A stretch of DNA of 51,177 nt from T1Sed10-49 sp046498405 (GTDB taxonomy: Bacteria > Actinomycetota > Nitriliruptoria > Euzebyales > Egibacteraceae): contig JAWOAS010000206.1 in assembly GCA_046498405.1 (NCBI GenBank), positions 1 to 51,177 of the forward strand. Reading direction: 5' to 3'. Position numbers and translations under genes: made by a program. The notes below the pieces were generated by a model. That model worked only from the letters and a program-made list of their open reading frames with translations. It was not told the origin of the DNA and searched no databases. Positions 21,122 through 32,626 of the stretch are shown in pieces. Position 1 is the stretch's first letter, and each line of letters opens with the position of its first letter.

Positions 21122-21755
21122 GAGCCTCGCCCTCGCGCTGCTCGTCCTCGGCGTCGTCCTGCTCGCGGGTTGCGGGACCGGCGCCGCCGACGGGCTCGAG
21201 GCCGGCAGCGACGGCATCCTCGGGGTGCCCCTCGAGGAGCCGGTCGCCAAGCCCGACGTCGTGCTCACCGACCATCACGGCGAGCCCTTCGACCTGCGCG
21301 CCGAGACCGACGGCGAGCTCACCCTCGTCTTCTTCGGCTACGCGAGCTGCCCCGACATCTGCCCGGTGCACATGGCCAATCTCTCGGCGGTCTTCGACCG
21401 GCTGCCCTCGACGGTCACCGACCGCGTCAACGTCCTCTTCGTGACCACCGACCCCGCGCGCGACACCCCCGAGGCGCTCGAGGCCTTCATGGGCTCCTTC
21501 GACGACGACTTCGTCGGCCTCACCGGCGATCTCGACGACATCGTCGACGTCATGACCGACCTCAACCTGCCGCGGCCGGTCCACGAGGAGCCCGACGACG
21601 ACGGCTTCTACGAGGTCGGCCATCCCGCGCAGGTCCTGGCCTTCCTGCCCGAGGACGACCATGCCCACTACGCCTACCCGTGGGGCACCCGCCAGGCCGA
21701 CTTCACCCACGATCTCCGCGCGCTCGTCGACGGCGCCGCGGCCGCCCGACCGTAG
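21111..21755 (+). CDS. Sco-family copper chaperone lipoprotein (second copy)
   Basis: 214 residues. Lipobox LLAGC (Cys21) anchors it as a lipoprotein. The Sco site is CPDIC (Cys80, Cys84) plus His171 in EVGHPAQVL. A local AEDDH-type segment, DDHAHYAYPW, adds two more histidines near the C-terminus. The ATG at 21111 overlaps the end of the PCuAC gene by 11 bases. It is a diverged paralogue of the Sco two genes upstream, which raises the question of two different copper clients or separate oxidase and reductase roles. Confidence 0.9.
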   Translation: MPARSLALALLVLGVVLLAGCGTGAADGLEAGSDGILGVPLEEPVAKPDVVLTDHHGEPFDLRAETDGELTLVFFGYASCPDICPVHMANLSAVFDRLPSTVTDRVNVLFVTTDPARDTPEALEAFMGSFDDDFVGLTGDLDDIVDVMTDLNLPRPVHEEPDDDGFYEVGHPAQVLAFLPEDDHAHYAYPWGTRQADFTHDLRALVDGAAAARP

Positions 21756-21767
21756 AGCGAGGCCCTC

Positions 21768-22661
21768 ATGGAGTGGTGGTGCGCGGCGACCGAGCAGGCA
21801 TGGGACTGGACCCCGCGTCTCTACCTCGGCTCGTGGCTGTTCACGCTGAGCCTGCTCGGGGCCTATGCGCTGGCGTGGCGGCGCCTGGCCCCGCCGGTGG
21901 CCAGCGAGGAGCGCCGGCGTCGCAACCGCCGCAAGATCACCGCCTTCGTCATCGGCGCGCTCGTCTTCCACGCCAGCGTCGACTGGCCCATCGGCACCCT
22001 CGGCGCGGGCTACCTCGCCAGCGTCGGGATGCTGCGCTTCATCCTCATCACGCTCGTCGTCGCGCCGCTGCTGCTCAAGGGCACCCCGGTGTGGCTGGCC
22101 CGCTGGCTGCTGCCCGAGGGCCGGGTGCGCGACGTCGCGCGGCTGCTGGCCCGCGGGCTGCCCGCGCTCGTGATCTTCAACGCCGTCGCGCTGTCGACGC
22201 ACGCGCCGGCCATCGCCGACCCGCTGCTGGCCAGCCCGGTCGGCGCGATGGTCATGGACCTGTCGTGGCTGCTCGGCGGGCTCGTCCTGTGGATGCCGGT
22301 GCTCTCGCCGTTGCCCGAGGTCCCGCGGTTGTCGACGCCGGTGGCGATGGCCTACCTCTTCGCCCAGTCGGTGCTGCCGACGATCCCCGCGTCGTTCCTC
22401 ACCTTCGCGGACTACCCGCTGTACGCCACCTTCGAGCTCGCACCGCGCGTCGGGTCGATCGACCCGACCCTCGACCAGCGCAACGCCGGGCTCATCATGA
22501 AGATCGTCGCCGGGCTCATCCTCTGGGGTCGCATCGCCGTGCTGTGGTTCCGCTGGGCCGCCAGCCAGGAGCGCCCCGACGAGGTAACCTCACCCGACGT
22601 CGACTTCGACGAGCTCCTCGACGAGGAGGGCATGCGGCCCACCCCGGAGGTCGACCGATGA
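21768..22661 (+). CDS. CtaG-type (caa3) cytochrome c oxidase assembly membrane protein
   Basis: 297 residues with about seven membrane helices, of the Bacillus CtaG/YppJ-like family needed for caa3 oxidase activity. Family landmarks are HASVDWPIG, LLLKGTPVWLARWLLP, STHAPAIADP and the C-terminal DQRNAGLIMKI. It starts 12 bases after the second Sco gene, and the cytochrome c gene overlaps its stop (ATGA). It is not the copper chaperone Cox11, which shares the name ctaG in other bacteria. Confidence 0.85.
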   Translation: MEWWCAATEQAWDWTPRLYLGSWLFTLSLLGAYALAWRRLAPPVASEERRRRNRRKITAFVIGALVFHASVDWPIGTLGAGYLASVGMLRFILITLVVAPLLLKGTPVWLARWLLPEGRVRDVARLLARGLPALVIFNAVALSTHAPAIADPLLASPVGAMVMDLSWLLGGLVLWMPVLSPLPEVPRLSTPVAMAYLFAQSVLPTIPASFLTFADYPLYATFELAPRVGSIDPTLDQRNAGLIMKIVAGLILWGRIAVLWFRWAASQERPDEVTSPDVDFDELLDEEGMRPTPEVDR

Positions 22662-23056
22662 GCCCACGGCCCGCGCGCGCCCTCGGCCCCCTGCTCCTCG
22701 CCGGGGCGCTCGCCCTCGCTGGCTGTGGGGCCGACGGGCCCGCAGAGCGCGAGCTCGACGCGACCGCGCAGCGCGGCGAGGAGCTCCTCGCCGTCCATGG
22801 CTGCATCGGCTGCCACTCCGTCGACGGCAGCGACCGCACCGGCCCGACCTTCCTCGGGCAGTGGGGCACCGAGCGCGAGCTCGACGACGGTCGGGTCGTC
22901 GTCTTCGACGCCGAGCACGTCGCGGCGGTGCTGGCCGACCCCTCCTCGCGCTCCCGCGCCGACGTCGGCGCGCGGATGCCGGCCTTCCCCGACCTGCCCG
23001 CCGAGGAGGTCGAGGCGATCACCGCCTACCTCGAGGCGCTCGGCGACGGCGGCTGA
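22658..23056 (+). CDS. Monohaem cytochrome c lipoprotein
   Basis: 132 residues. Lipobox LALAGC (Cys23) is followed by a class I cytochrome c domain with the haem motif CIGCH (Cys49, Cys52, His53) and a distal Met107 in ARMPAFPDL. The domain resembles the cytochrome c fused to oxidase subunit II in caa3 oxidases. Here it stands alone as a membrane-tethered electron donor or a subunit. It is last in the Sco-PCuAC-Sco-CtaG operon and precedes cydA by 173 bases. Confidence 0.9.
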   Translation: MSPRPARALGPLLLAGALALAGCGADGPAERELDATAQRGEELLAVHGCIGCHSVDGSDRTGPTFLGQWGTERELDDGRVVVFDAEHVAAVLADPSSRSRADVGARMPAFPDLPAEEVEAITAYLEALGDGG

Positions 23057-23118
23057 GCCAGCGCGCGGCGCCCCGCCGAGGGGCGGGACCAACGTCCCCC
23101 CAGTCGCGGGTCCGGGGA

Positions 23119-23168
23119 CCTCAGCAGCCCTGCTAAGGCGCGCTGAGGATGCGGCCGGCAGCGATACT
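23119..23168 (+). promoter_or_regulatory. Inverted repeat and -10-like element upstream of cydA
   Basis: CCTCAGC (23119-23125) and GCTGAGG (23142-23148) form a perfect 7-base inverted repeat separated by 16 bases. GATACT at 23163-23168 is a -10 candidate, followed by AGGAG (23216-23220) before the ATG. It could be an operator or the terminator of the upstream operon. It does not match the Rex consensus. Confidence 0.35.
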
Positions 23169-23229
23169 GCTGCCCGGCGCCCGCGCACGGCCGGGTCCCC
23201 CGGTCGGCCCGAGACAGGAGCACCCCGCG

Positions 23230-24609
23230 ATGGACGCACTCGAGCTGGCACGGTGGCAGTTCGGGGCCACGACGGTCTTCCACTTCCTCTTCGTGCCCCT
23301 CACCATCGGCCTGGCCCCGATGATCGCGATCTTCCAGACGATCGCCTACCGCACCGGCGACGACAAGTGGCTGCGCCTCACGAAGTTCTTCGGCAAGCTC
23401 TTCCTCATCAACTTCGCGCTCGGCGTCGTCACGGGCATCGTCCAGGAGTTCCAGTTCGGGATGAACTGGTCGAGCTACTCCCGCTACGTGGGCGACATCT
23501 TCGGCGCACCGCTGGCGATCGAGGGGCTCGCGGCGTTCTTCCTCGAGTCGACGTTCCTCGGGCTGTGGATCTTCGGGTGGAGCCGACTGCCCCGGGGCGT
23601 GCACCTCGCGACGATCTGGCTCGTCGCGCTCGGCACCTGGCTGTCGGCCTACTTCATCCTCGCGGCGAACTCGTGGATGCAGAACCCCGTCGGCTTCCGC
23701 ATCAACGACGAGCTCGGCCGCGCCGAGCTCGACAGCTTCGGCGCGGTGCTGACGAACTCCAACCTCCTCGTGCAGTTCCAGCACACCGTCCTCGCGGCAC
23801 TGCTGACCGCGGCGGTCTTCGTGCTCGGCGTCTGCGGCTACCACCTCCTCAAGGGCCACGACATCGAGGTGTTCCGCCCCGCGGCCACGATCGCGCTCGT
23901 CATCATGCTCGCGTCCTCGCTCGGCACCGCGTGGGCGGGCCACAGCCAGGCCCAGCTCAAGACCGAGCAGCAGCCGATGAAGATCGCCGCGGCCGAGGCG
24001 CTCTACGAGACCGAGGCGCCGGCGAGCTACTCGCTGTTCGCCGTCGGCCCGCTCGACGGCTCCCGGACGTACTTCAACATCACGCTGCCCTACCTCCTGT
24101 CGGTCCTCGCGACGAACACCATCGACGGCGAGGTCGTGGGGATGAACGAGCTGCAGGAGCGCTACGAGGAGGAGTACGGCGCCGCGGACTACGTGCCCAA
24201 CGTGCCGGTCCTCTACTGGTCGTTCCGCATCATGGTCGGCATCGGCACGCTGTTCATCGCCGTGGCCGCGCTCGGGCTCTACCTCGTGCGCCGCCATCGC
24301 CTCGAGCACAGCCGCTGGTTCCTCAAGGCCACGGTCCCGCTCATCGTCCTGCCGTTCGTCGCCAACTCCGCCGGCTGGCTCTTCACCGAGATGGGCCGTC
24401 AGCCCTGGGTCGTCCAGGAGGTGCTCCTCACCGCCGACGGGGTCAGCCCGACGGTCTCGGCGGGCAACGTCCTGACCTCCCTGCTCGCCTTCGTCGCGAT
24501 CTACGGGGTGCTCATCGTCGTCGAGGTGGGGCTGCTGCTGTACTACGGGCGCAAGGGCCTGACCGACGAGCGCACGGCGGAGGACGTCGGCGCCTCCCTC
24601 CAGTACTAG
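23230..24609 (+). CDS. cydA: Cytochrome bd ubiquinol/menaquinol oxidase subunit I
   Basis: 459 residues with nine predicted helices, carrying haems b558, b595 and d. The N-terminal haem ligand is His18 in TTVFHFLFVPLTIGL, the b558 ligand His is in LLVQFQHTVLAAL, and the GWLFTEMGRQPW motif carries the b558 Met ligand. The length and the short stretch between helices 6 and 7 show the short Q-loop type, as in Bacillus and actinobacteria. It reduces O2 to water at high affinity without pumping protons, and bd oxidases are comparatively resistant to sulfide and NO. Start ATG 23230, AGGAG 9 bases upstream. Confidence 0.97.
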   Translation: MDALELARWQFGATTVFHFLFVPLTIGLAPMIAIFQTIAYRTGDDKWLRLTKFFGKLFLINFALGVVTGIVQEFQFGMNWSSYSRYVGDIFGAPLAIEGLAAFFLESTFLGLWIFGWSRLPRGVHLATIWLVALGTWLSAYFILAANSWMQNPVGFRINDELGRAELDSFGAVLTNSNLLVQFQHTVLAALLTAAVFVLGVCGYHLLKGHDIEVFRPAATIALVIMLASSLGTAWAGHSQAQLKTEQQPMKIAAAEALYETEAPASYSLFAVGPLDGSRTYFNITLPYLLSVLATNTIDGEVVGMNELQERYEEEYGAADYVPNVPVLYWSFRIMVGIGTLFIAVAALGLYLVRRHRLEHSRWFLKATVPLIVLPFVANSAGWLFTEMGRQPWVVQEVLLTADGVSPTVSAGNVLTSLLAFVAIYGVLIVVEVGLLLYYGRKGLTDERTAEDVGASLQY

Positions 24610-24621
24610 ACGGGGCTCGCC

Positions 24622-25692
24622 ATGGACTTCTGGAACCTCGAGACGCTCTGGTTCGCCCTCATCGCCGTGCTCTGGCTCGGCTACTTCTTCCTCGAGGGCT
24701 TCGACTTCGGGGTCGGCACGCTCCTGCCGTTCCTCGCCGAGGACGACGTCGACCGGCGGGTGATGATCAACACCATCGGTCCGGTGTGGGACGCCAACGA
24801 GGTCTGGCTGCTCGTCGCCGGCGGGGCGACCTTCGCGGCCTTCCCCGAGTGGTACGCGACGCTGTTCAGCGGCTTCTACCTCGCGCTGCTGCTCATCCTG
24901 CTCGCGCTCATCGCCCGGGGCGTGGCCTTCGAGTTCCGTGGCAAGCGCGACAGCGACCGCTGGCGCGCCCGCTGGGACCAGGCGATCTTCTGGGGCTCGG
25001 CGATCCCCGCGCTGCTGTGGGGCGTGGCCTTCGGCTCGATCCTGCGCGGCACCCCCATCGACGCCTCGGGGGAGTACGTCGGCAGCTTCTTCGACCTCCT
25101 CCACCCCTACGCCCTGCTCGGCGGCCTCATGACGCTGTCGCTGTTCACCCTCCACGGCGCGGTGTTCCTCACCTTGAAGACCGAGGGCGAGATCACCGAT
25201 CGGGCGCGGGCCTACGCGCGGCGCATCTGGTGGCCGGCGGCGGCCACGACGCTCGGGTTCCTGTCGTGGAGCTACTACACCGCGGCCACGACCGGCGACC
25301 GCGGCATCGTCCCCGACTTCGTGCCGATCACCGCGCTGGCCGCGGTGCTCGTCGTCTCCTGGCTGCTGGCCGAGCGGCTCGACGGCTGGGCGTTCCTCGC
25401 CACCGCCGGGGCGATCGTCCTCACGATGGCGACGGTCTTCCTCAACCTCTACCCGCGGGTCATGGTCTCCTCGATCGACCCCGACTTCAGCCTCACGATC
25501 TTCAACGCGAGCTCGACGACGTACACGCTGACGATCATGAGCTGGGTCGCGCTGGCGATGACCCCCGTCGTCATCGTCTACCAGGCGTGGAGCTACTGGG
25601 TGTTCCGCAAGCGCGTGAGCCGTGAGCACTTCGTCGGCGCCGCGACGGTGGCCGGCGACGAGGGCGCGGGGGAGGCCGAGGCAGGCTCGTGA
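24622..25692 (+). CDS. cydB: Cytochrome bd oxidase subunit II
   Basis: 356 residues, polytopic. It opens with the typical LETLWFALIAVLWLGYFFLEGFDFGVG region (start and end of that motif at residues 6-32), then NTIGPVWDANEVWLLVAGGA. It has the usual length of the family and follows cydA after 12 bases. The GTG of cydD overlaps its stop codon (GTGA), so all four cyd genes form one operon. Confidence 0.97.
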   Translation: MDFWNLETLWFALIAVLWLGYFFLEGFDFGVGTLLPFLAEDDVDRRVMINTIGPVWDANEVWLLVAGGATFAAFPEWYATLFSGFYLALLLILLALIARGVAFEFRGKRDSDRWRARWDQAIFWGSAIPALLWGVAFGSILRGTPIDASGEYVGSFFDLLHPYALLGGLMTLSLFTLHGAVFLTLKTEGEITDRARAYARRIWWPAAATTLGFLSWSYYTAATTGDRGIVPDFVPITALAAVLVVSWLLAERLDGWAFLATAGAIVLTMATVFLNLYPRVMVSSIDPDFSLTIFNASSTTYTLTIMSWVALAMTPVVIVYQAWSYWVFRKRVSREHFVGAATVAGDEGAGEAEAGS

Positions 25693-27437
25693 CACCGCTC
25701 GACCCGCGGCTGCTGCGCCGTGCGCGGTCGACACGGTCCTTCCTCGCGCTGACCGTCGCGCTCGGGCTGGCCACCGCGGTCGTCGTCATCGTCCAGGCCG
25801 CCGCGCTTGCCGCGGTCGTGGCCGGGGCCTTCGTCGAGGGGGCCGGCCTCGACGACCTCACCGGCGCCCTCGCCGTGCTCGCCGGCGCGGTGCTCGCGCG
25901 GGCGGGCCTGGCCTGGGGCAGTGAGGTCGCCAGCCAGCGCGCCTCGGCCCGGGTCAAGTCCGAGCTGCGTCGGGGGCTGCTCGACCGCGTCGCCAGCGAC
26001 GGTCCCGTCGCGCTCGCAGGCCGCAGCCGCGGCGAGCTCGCGATGACCGCGACCCGCGGGATCGACGCGCTCGACGCCTACTTCTCGCGCTACCTCCCCC
26101 AGCTCGCCCTCGCCGGGCTCGTGCCGCTGCTGGCCGTGGCGTGGATCTGGCCGCGCGACCCCATCTCGGTCGGCATCCTCGCGCTGACCCTGCCGACGAT
26201 CCCGCTGTTCATGGTCCTCATCGGCCTCGCCGCGCGGGGACGCACCAAGCGCCAGTGGCGCGCGCTGGCCACGCTCGGCCGGCACTTCCTCGACGTCCTG
26301 CAGGGGCTGCCCACGCTCAAGGCCTACGGGCGGGCCGAGCGCCAGCGCGCCGAGATCGCCCGGGTCACCGACGACCTGCGCAGGCGCACGCTGCGGACCC
26401 TGCGCGTGGCGTTCCTGTCGGCGGGCTGGCTCGAGCTCATGGCGATGATCGGCGTGGCGATGCTCGCCGTCGGCATCGGGCTGCGCCTGCTCGAGGGCAC
26501 GATCGACTTCGAGACCGGGCTGGCGATCCTCGTCCTGGCCCCGGAGATCTACCTGCCGCTGCGGATGCTCGGCCAGCAGTTCCACGCCTCGACCGAGGGC
26601 CTCGAGGTCGCCTCGGAGCTCCTCGACGTCGTCGAGGCCCCGCCGGCGGCCCCGGGCGGCGCGGCCGCCGCGCCCGACGCCGCAGCGGTCACGGTGCGCC
26701 TCGACGGCGTCGCCTACGCCTATCCCGGACGGCAGGAGGGCGCGCTGGCCGGGGTCGACCTCACGATCCACCCCGGTGAGCACCTCGCGCTCGTCGGCCC
26801 GACCGGGGCGGGCAAGTCGACGGTGCTCAGTCTCCTCCTCGGCTTCGCCGCGCCGAGCGCCGGGCGCATGACGCTGCTCGAGGCCGGCAGCGGCGGCCTC
26901 GACCTCGGCGCTGTCGACCTCGACGCCTGGCGTGCCCAGGTCGCCTGGGTGCCCCAGCGCCCGCACCTGCTCGACGGCTCGTTGGCCGACAACGTCCGCC
27001 TCGCCGACGCGCGCGCCGACGACGCCGCGGTGGCCCGCGCCCTGGCCGCAGCCGGGGCCGACTTCGTCGACGCGCTGCCCGAGGGCCTGGCCACGCCGCT
27101 CGGTGAGCGCGGGGTCGGGCTGTCGGCCGGGCAGCGCCGCCGTGTCGCCCTCGCCCGGGCGTTCCTGCGCGACGCCCCCCTCGTCCTGCTCGACGAGCCC
27201 ACCGCCGACCTCGACGTCGACAGCGAGGAGGCGGTGCGCGCCGCGCTCGCGCGGCTGGCCGCCGGGCGGACCCTCGTCGTGGTCACCCACCGCCTCGCGC
27301 TCGCCGAGCGGGCCGACCGCGTCGCGGTCCTGCGCGACGGTCGGGTCGTCGAGCAGGGCCCAGCGGGGCGGCTGGCCGCCGACGGCGGGGCCTACGCGGC
27401 CCTGCGGGCCGGCGCGGGCGTGGCGGGCGCGCGATGA
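25689..27437 (+). CDS. cydD: Thiol/haem ABC exporter subunit CydD
   Basis: 582 residues, an ABC half-transporter: six membrane helices, then the nucleotide-binding domain with Walker A GPTGAGKST (about 370), signature LSAGQRRRVALARA and Walker B VLLDEPTAD. CydDC is required for cytochrome bd maturation and has been described as an exporter of cysteine/glutathione and, more recently, as a haem transporter. It starts with GTG overlapping the cydB stop by four bases. The signature has SAGQ instead of SGGQ in both CydD and CydC here, a variation seen in this family. Confidence 0.94.
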   Translation: MTPLDPRLLRRARSTRSFLALTVALGLATAVVVIVQAAALAAVVAGAFVEGAGLDDLTGALAVLAGAVLARAGLAWGSEVASQRASARVKSELRRGLLDRVASDGPVALAGRSRGELAMTATRGIDALDAYFSRYLPQLALAGLVPLLAVAWIWPRDPISVGILALTLPTIPLFMVLIGLAARGRTKRQWRALATLGRHFLDVLQGLPTLKAYGRAERQRAEIARVTDDLRRRTLRTLRVAFLSAGWLELMAMIGVAMLAVGIGLRLLEGTIDFETGLAILVLAPEIYLPLRMLGQQFHASTEGLEVASELLDVVEAPPAAPGGAAAAPDAAAVTVRLDGVAYAYPGRQEGALAGVDLTIHPGEHLALVGPTGAGKSTVLSLLLGFAAPSAGRMTLLEAGSGGLDLGAVDLDAWRAQVAWVPQRPHLLDGSLADNVRLADARADDAAVARALAAAGADFVDALPEGLATPLGERGVGLSAGQRRRVALARAFLRDAPLVLLDEPTADLDVDSEEAVRAALARLAAGRTLVVVTHRLALAERADRVAVLRDGRVVEQGPAGRLAADGGAYAALRAGAGVAGAR

Positions 27438-29200
27438 GCGACCGACAGGTGCTCGCCCGCCTCCTGCGCCTGGCGCGGCCCGAGCGGCGGCGGCTCGCGC
27501 TGTCGATGCTCCTCGGCTTCGCGACGGTCGGCGCGAGCATCGGGCTCATGGCGACCTCGGGGTTCCTCATCTCCTACGCCGCCCTGCGCCCGCCGGTCCT
27601 CGAGCTCATCGCCGCGGTCGTCGGGGTACGCGCCTTCGGCGTGAGCCGGGGGGTGCTGCGCTACCTCGAGCGGCTCGCCAGTCACGACGCGGCGTTCCGG
27701 CTGCTCGCCGACCTGCGCGTCGCCGTCTACGAGCGCCTCGAGGCGCTCGCGCCCGCCGGGCTCGAGCGGCGCCGTCGCGGTGACCTCCTCAGCCGCCTCG
27801 TCGACGACGTCGACGAGCTGCAGACGGTCTTCATCCGGGGCATCGCGCCGCCGGTCGTGGCCGCCGGCGTGCTCGTGCTCGCCACCGGACTGCTCGCCGC
27901 CTTCCTGCCCAGCGCCGCGCTCGTGCTCGCCGCGGCGCTGCTCGGTGCCGGGCTCGGCGTGTCGCTGCTCGCGCTGCGGCTCGGCCGGGCCGCGCAGGCC
28001 CGTCTGGCCGCCGCGCGCGGGCTGCTGGCCACCGAGGTCGTCGGCCTGCTCGAGGGCGCCGGCGAGCTGCTGGCCTACGGCCGCGTCGACGACGCCCTCG
28101 CCGAGGTCGACGCCGCCGACGCCGAGCTCGTCGCGCTCGAGCGCGCCGGTGCCTGGCGCGCGGGGCTCGTGGCCGCCCTCGGCACGCTCGTCTCCGGTGG
28201 GGCGGTGTGGCTCGTCGCCGTCGTCGGGGTCCCCGCGGTGGCCGCCGGCGAGCTCGCCGGCTACCACCTCGCCCTCGTCGTGCTCACCGCGATGGCGGCC
28301 TTCGAGGCGACCACCCCGCTGCCGGCCGCCGCGCAGGAGCTCAGCGGGGCGCTCGCGGCGGCCCGACGGGTCCTCGAGCTCACCGACGCGCCCGACCCCG
28401 TCACCGAGCCCGCCGCGCCGCGACCCGCGCCCTCCGGACGGGAGCTGCGCGTCGAGGACGCGCGGCTGCGCTACGCCCCCGACGGACCGCCCGCCCTCGA
28501 CGGCGTCGACCTCACCCTCGCGCGCGGGCGCCGGGTCGCGCTCGTCGGCCCGAGCGGGGCGGGCAAGACCTCGCTGGCCCACGTCGCGCTGCGCTTCCGC
28601 GACCTCGACGGCGGTCGGGCGCTCCTCGACGGCGTCGACCTCGCCGCCTACGCCGCCGCCGACGTCCGCCGCGTCATCGGCCTCGTCGAGCAGGACGCGC
28701 ACCTCTTCGACACGACGATCGGGGCCAACGTCCGCCTCGGGCGGCCCGACGCCGGCGACGACGAGGTCGCCGACGCGCTCGCGCGTGCCCGGCTCGCCGA
28801 CTGGGTGGCCTCGCTGCCCGACGGCCTCGACACCCCCGTCGGCGAGGAGGGCGTGCGGGTCTCGGCAGGGCAGCGCCAGCGCATCGCCCTGGCCCGCGCC
28901 CTGCTCGTCGGCGCGCCCCTGCTCATCCTCGACGAGCCGACCGCCAACGTCGACCGCACGACGGCGCGGGCGCTGCGCCGGCAGATGCTCGAGGCCGCCG
29001 AGGGGCGCGGCGTCCTGCTCATCACCCACGACCTGCCCGAGCCCGACGAGGTCGACGAGGTCGTCGTCCTCGAGGCCGGCCGCGTCGTCGAGCGGGGCCG
29101 GCCCGGGGAGCTGCTCGCCGCGGGCGGGCGCTACCGGGCGATGGCCGATCTCGCGGGGCTGCCCGCCGCGCACGAGGTCGCGCCGCCCGCGGCGGGCTGA
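27434..29200 (+). CDS. cydC: Thiol/haem ABC exporter subunit CydC
   Basis: 588 residues, partner of CydD. It has six membrane helices (with the conserved GLMATSGFLISYAALRPP region) and an ATPase domain with Walker A GPSGAGKTS (about 371), signature VSAGQRQRIALARAL and Walker B LILDEPTANVD. The ATG overlaps the cydD stop (ATGA). It ends 12 bases before the stop of acnA on the other strand, so the two operons converge with almost no spacer and no obvious terminator. Confidence 0.94.
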   Translation: MSDRQVLARLLRLARPERRRLALSMLLGFATVGASIGLMATSGFLISYAALRPPVLELIAAVVGVRAFGVSRGVLRYLERLASHDAAFRLLADLRVAVYERLEALAPAGLERRRRGDLLSRLVDDVDELQTVFIRGIAPPVVAAGVLVLATGLLAAFLPSAALVLAAALLGAGLGVSLLALRLGRAAQARLAAARGLLATEVVGLLEGAGELLAYGRVDDALAEVDAADAELVALERAGAWRAGLVAALGTLVSGGAVWLVAVVGVPAVAAGELAGYHLALVVLTAMAAFEATTPLPAAAQELSGALAAARRVLELTDAPDPVTEPAAPRPAPSGRELRVEDARLRYAPDGPPALDGVDLTLARGRRVALVGPSGAGKTSLAHVALRFRDLDGGRALLDGVDLAAYAAADVRRVIGLVEQDAHLFDTTIGANVRLGRPDAGDDEVADALARARLADWVASLPDGLDTPVGEEGVRVSAGQRQRIALARALLVGAPLLILDEPTANVDRTTARALRRQMLEAAEGRGVLLITHDLPEPDEVDEVVVLEAGRVVERGRPGELLAAGGRYRAMADLAGLPAAHEVAPPAAG

Positions 29201-29212
29201 GCGCCCGCCGGC

Positions 29213-31939
<2,727 letters not shown>

Positions 31940-32023
31940 GCCTACCTCCATCGGCGGGGTGCCCCACTATCGCAGGACCTCCCGTGGTTCGGCACCCTCA
32001 GAGCGCCGACGACGAGGCTGGGC

Positions 32024-32626
32024 TCAGCGACGGTGCGCGGTGACGAGGGTGTCGATGGCCTGCCGTGGCCCGTCGTCGGTGGCGACCTCGCGGGTGACCT
32101 GCCCCGCGCGCTCGACGGTGAGGCCGTCGAGGGCTGCGGCGACCTGCTCGGCGCTCCACAGCACCGCGGGGTCCGGCGGGCCGCCGTGGCCGCGGGCGAG
32201 GTTGTCGGCGTCGTGGCCGACGGCGATGAGCGTGCCGCCAGGGGCCACGGCGGCCGCGGCGTGGCCGAGCGCGGCCTCGAGCGCGGCGGCCGGCAGCTGG
32301 AGGTAGGCCACGACGACGAGGTCGAAGGGCGCCGGTCCCGGCGCCGGCTGCGTGGCGTCGGCCTCGACGAGGGTGAGCTCGACGCCGCGGGCCTCGGCCA
32401 GCGCCCGGGCCTTGTCGAGCCCGACGGGGGAGAAGTCCGTCGCGGTGACCGCCCACCCGCGCTCGGCGAGCCAGACGGCGTTGCGGCCCTCACCCGCGCC
32501 GAGGTCGAGCGCCCGCCCCGGGGTCGGGGCGAGGCGCTCGACCTCGGCGACGACGAAGGCGTTGGGCCGCGCCGACCAGACGAGCTCGCGTCCGGCGTAG
32601 CGGGTGTCCCAGTCCTCGGGGCTCAG
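32024..32626 (-). CDS. TehB-like class I SAM methyltransferase
   Basis: 200 residues. Motif I is ALDLGAGEGRNAVWLAERGW, followed by VTATDFSPVGLDKARALA and the catalytic-loop region FDLVVVAYLQLP. This is the TehB/thiol-methyltransferase-like group acting on small, often sulfur or chalcogen, nucleophiles. No ATG or GTG exists near the N-terminus in this frame. A CTG at 32626-32624 overlaps the stop of the rhodanese gene as CTGA, just as ATGA/GTGA do elsewhere here, and gives a normal N-terminus (SPEDWDTRYAG). I therefore propose a CTG start. As the last gene of the persulfide operon it might methylate sulfide or thiols; that is inference. Confidence 0.78.
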   Translation of the reverse strand: MSPEDWDTRYAGRELVWSARPNAFVVAEVERLAPTPGRALDLGAGEGRNAVWLAERGWAVTATDFSPVGLDKARALAEARGVELTLVEADATQPAPGPAPFDLVVVAYLQLPAAALEAALGHAAAAVAPGGTLIAVGHDADNLARGHGGPPDPAVLWSAEQVAAALDGLTVERAGQVTREVATDDGPRQAIDTLVTAHRR

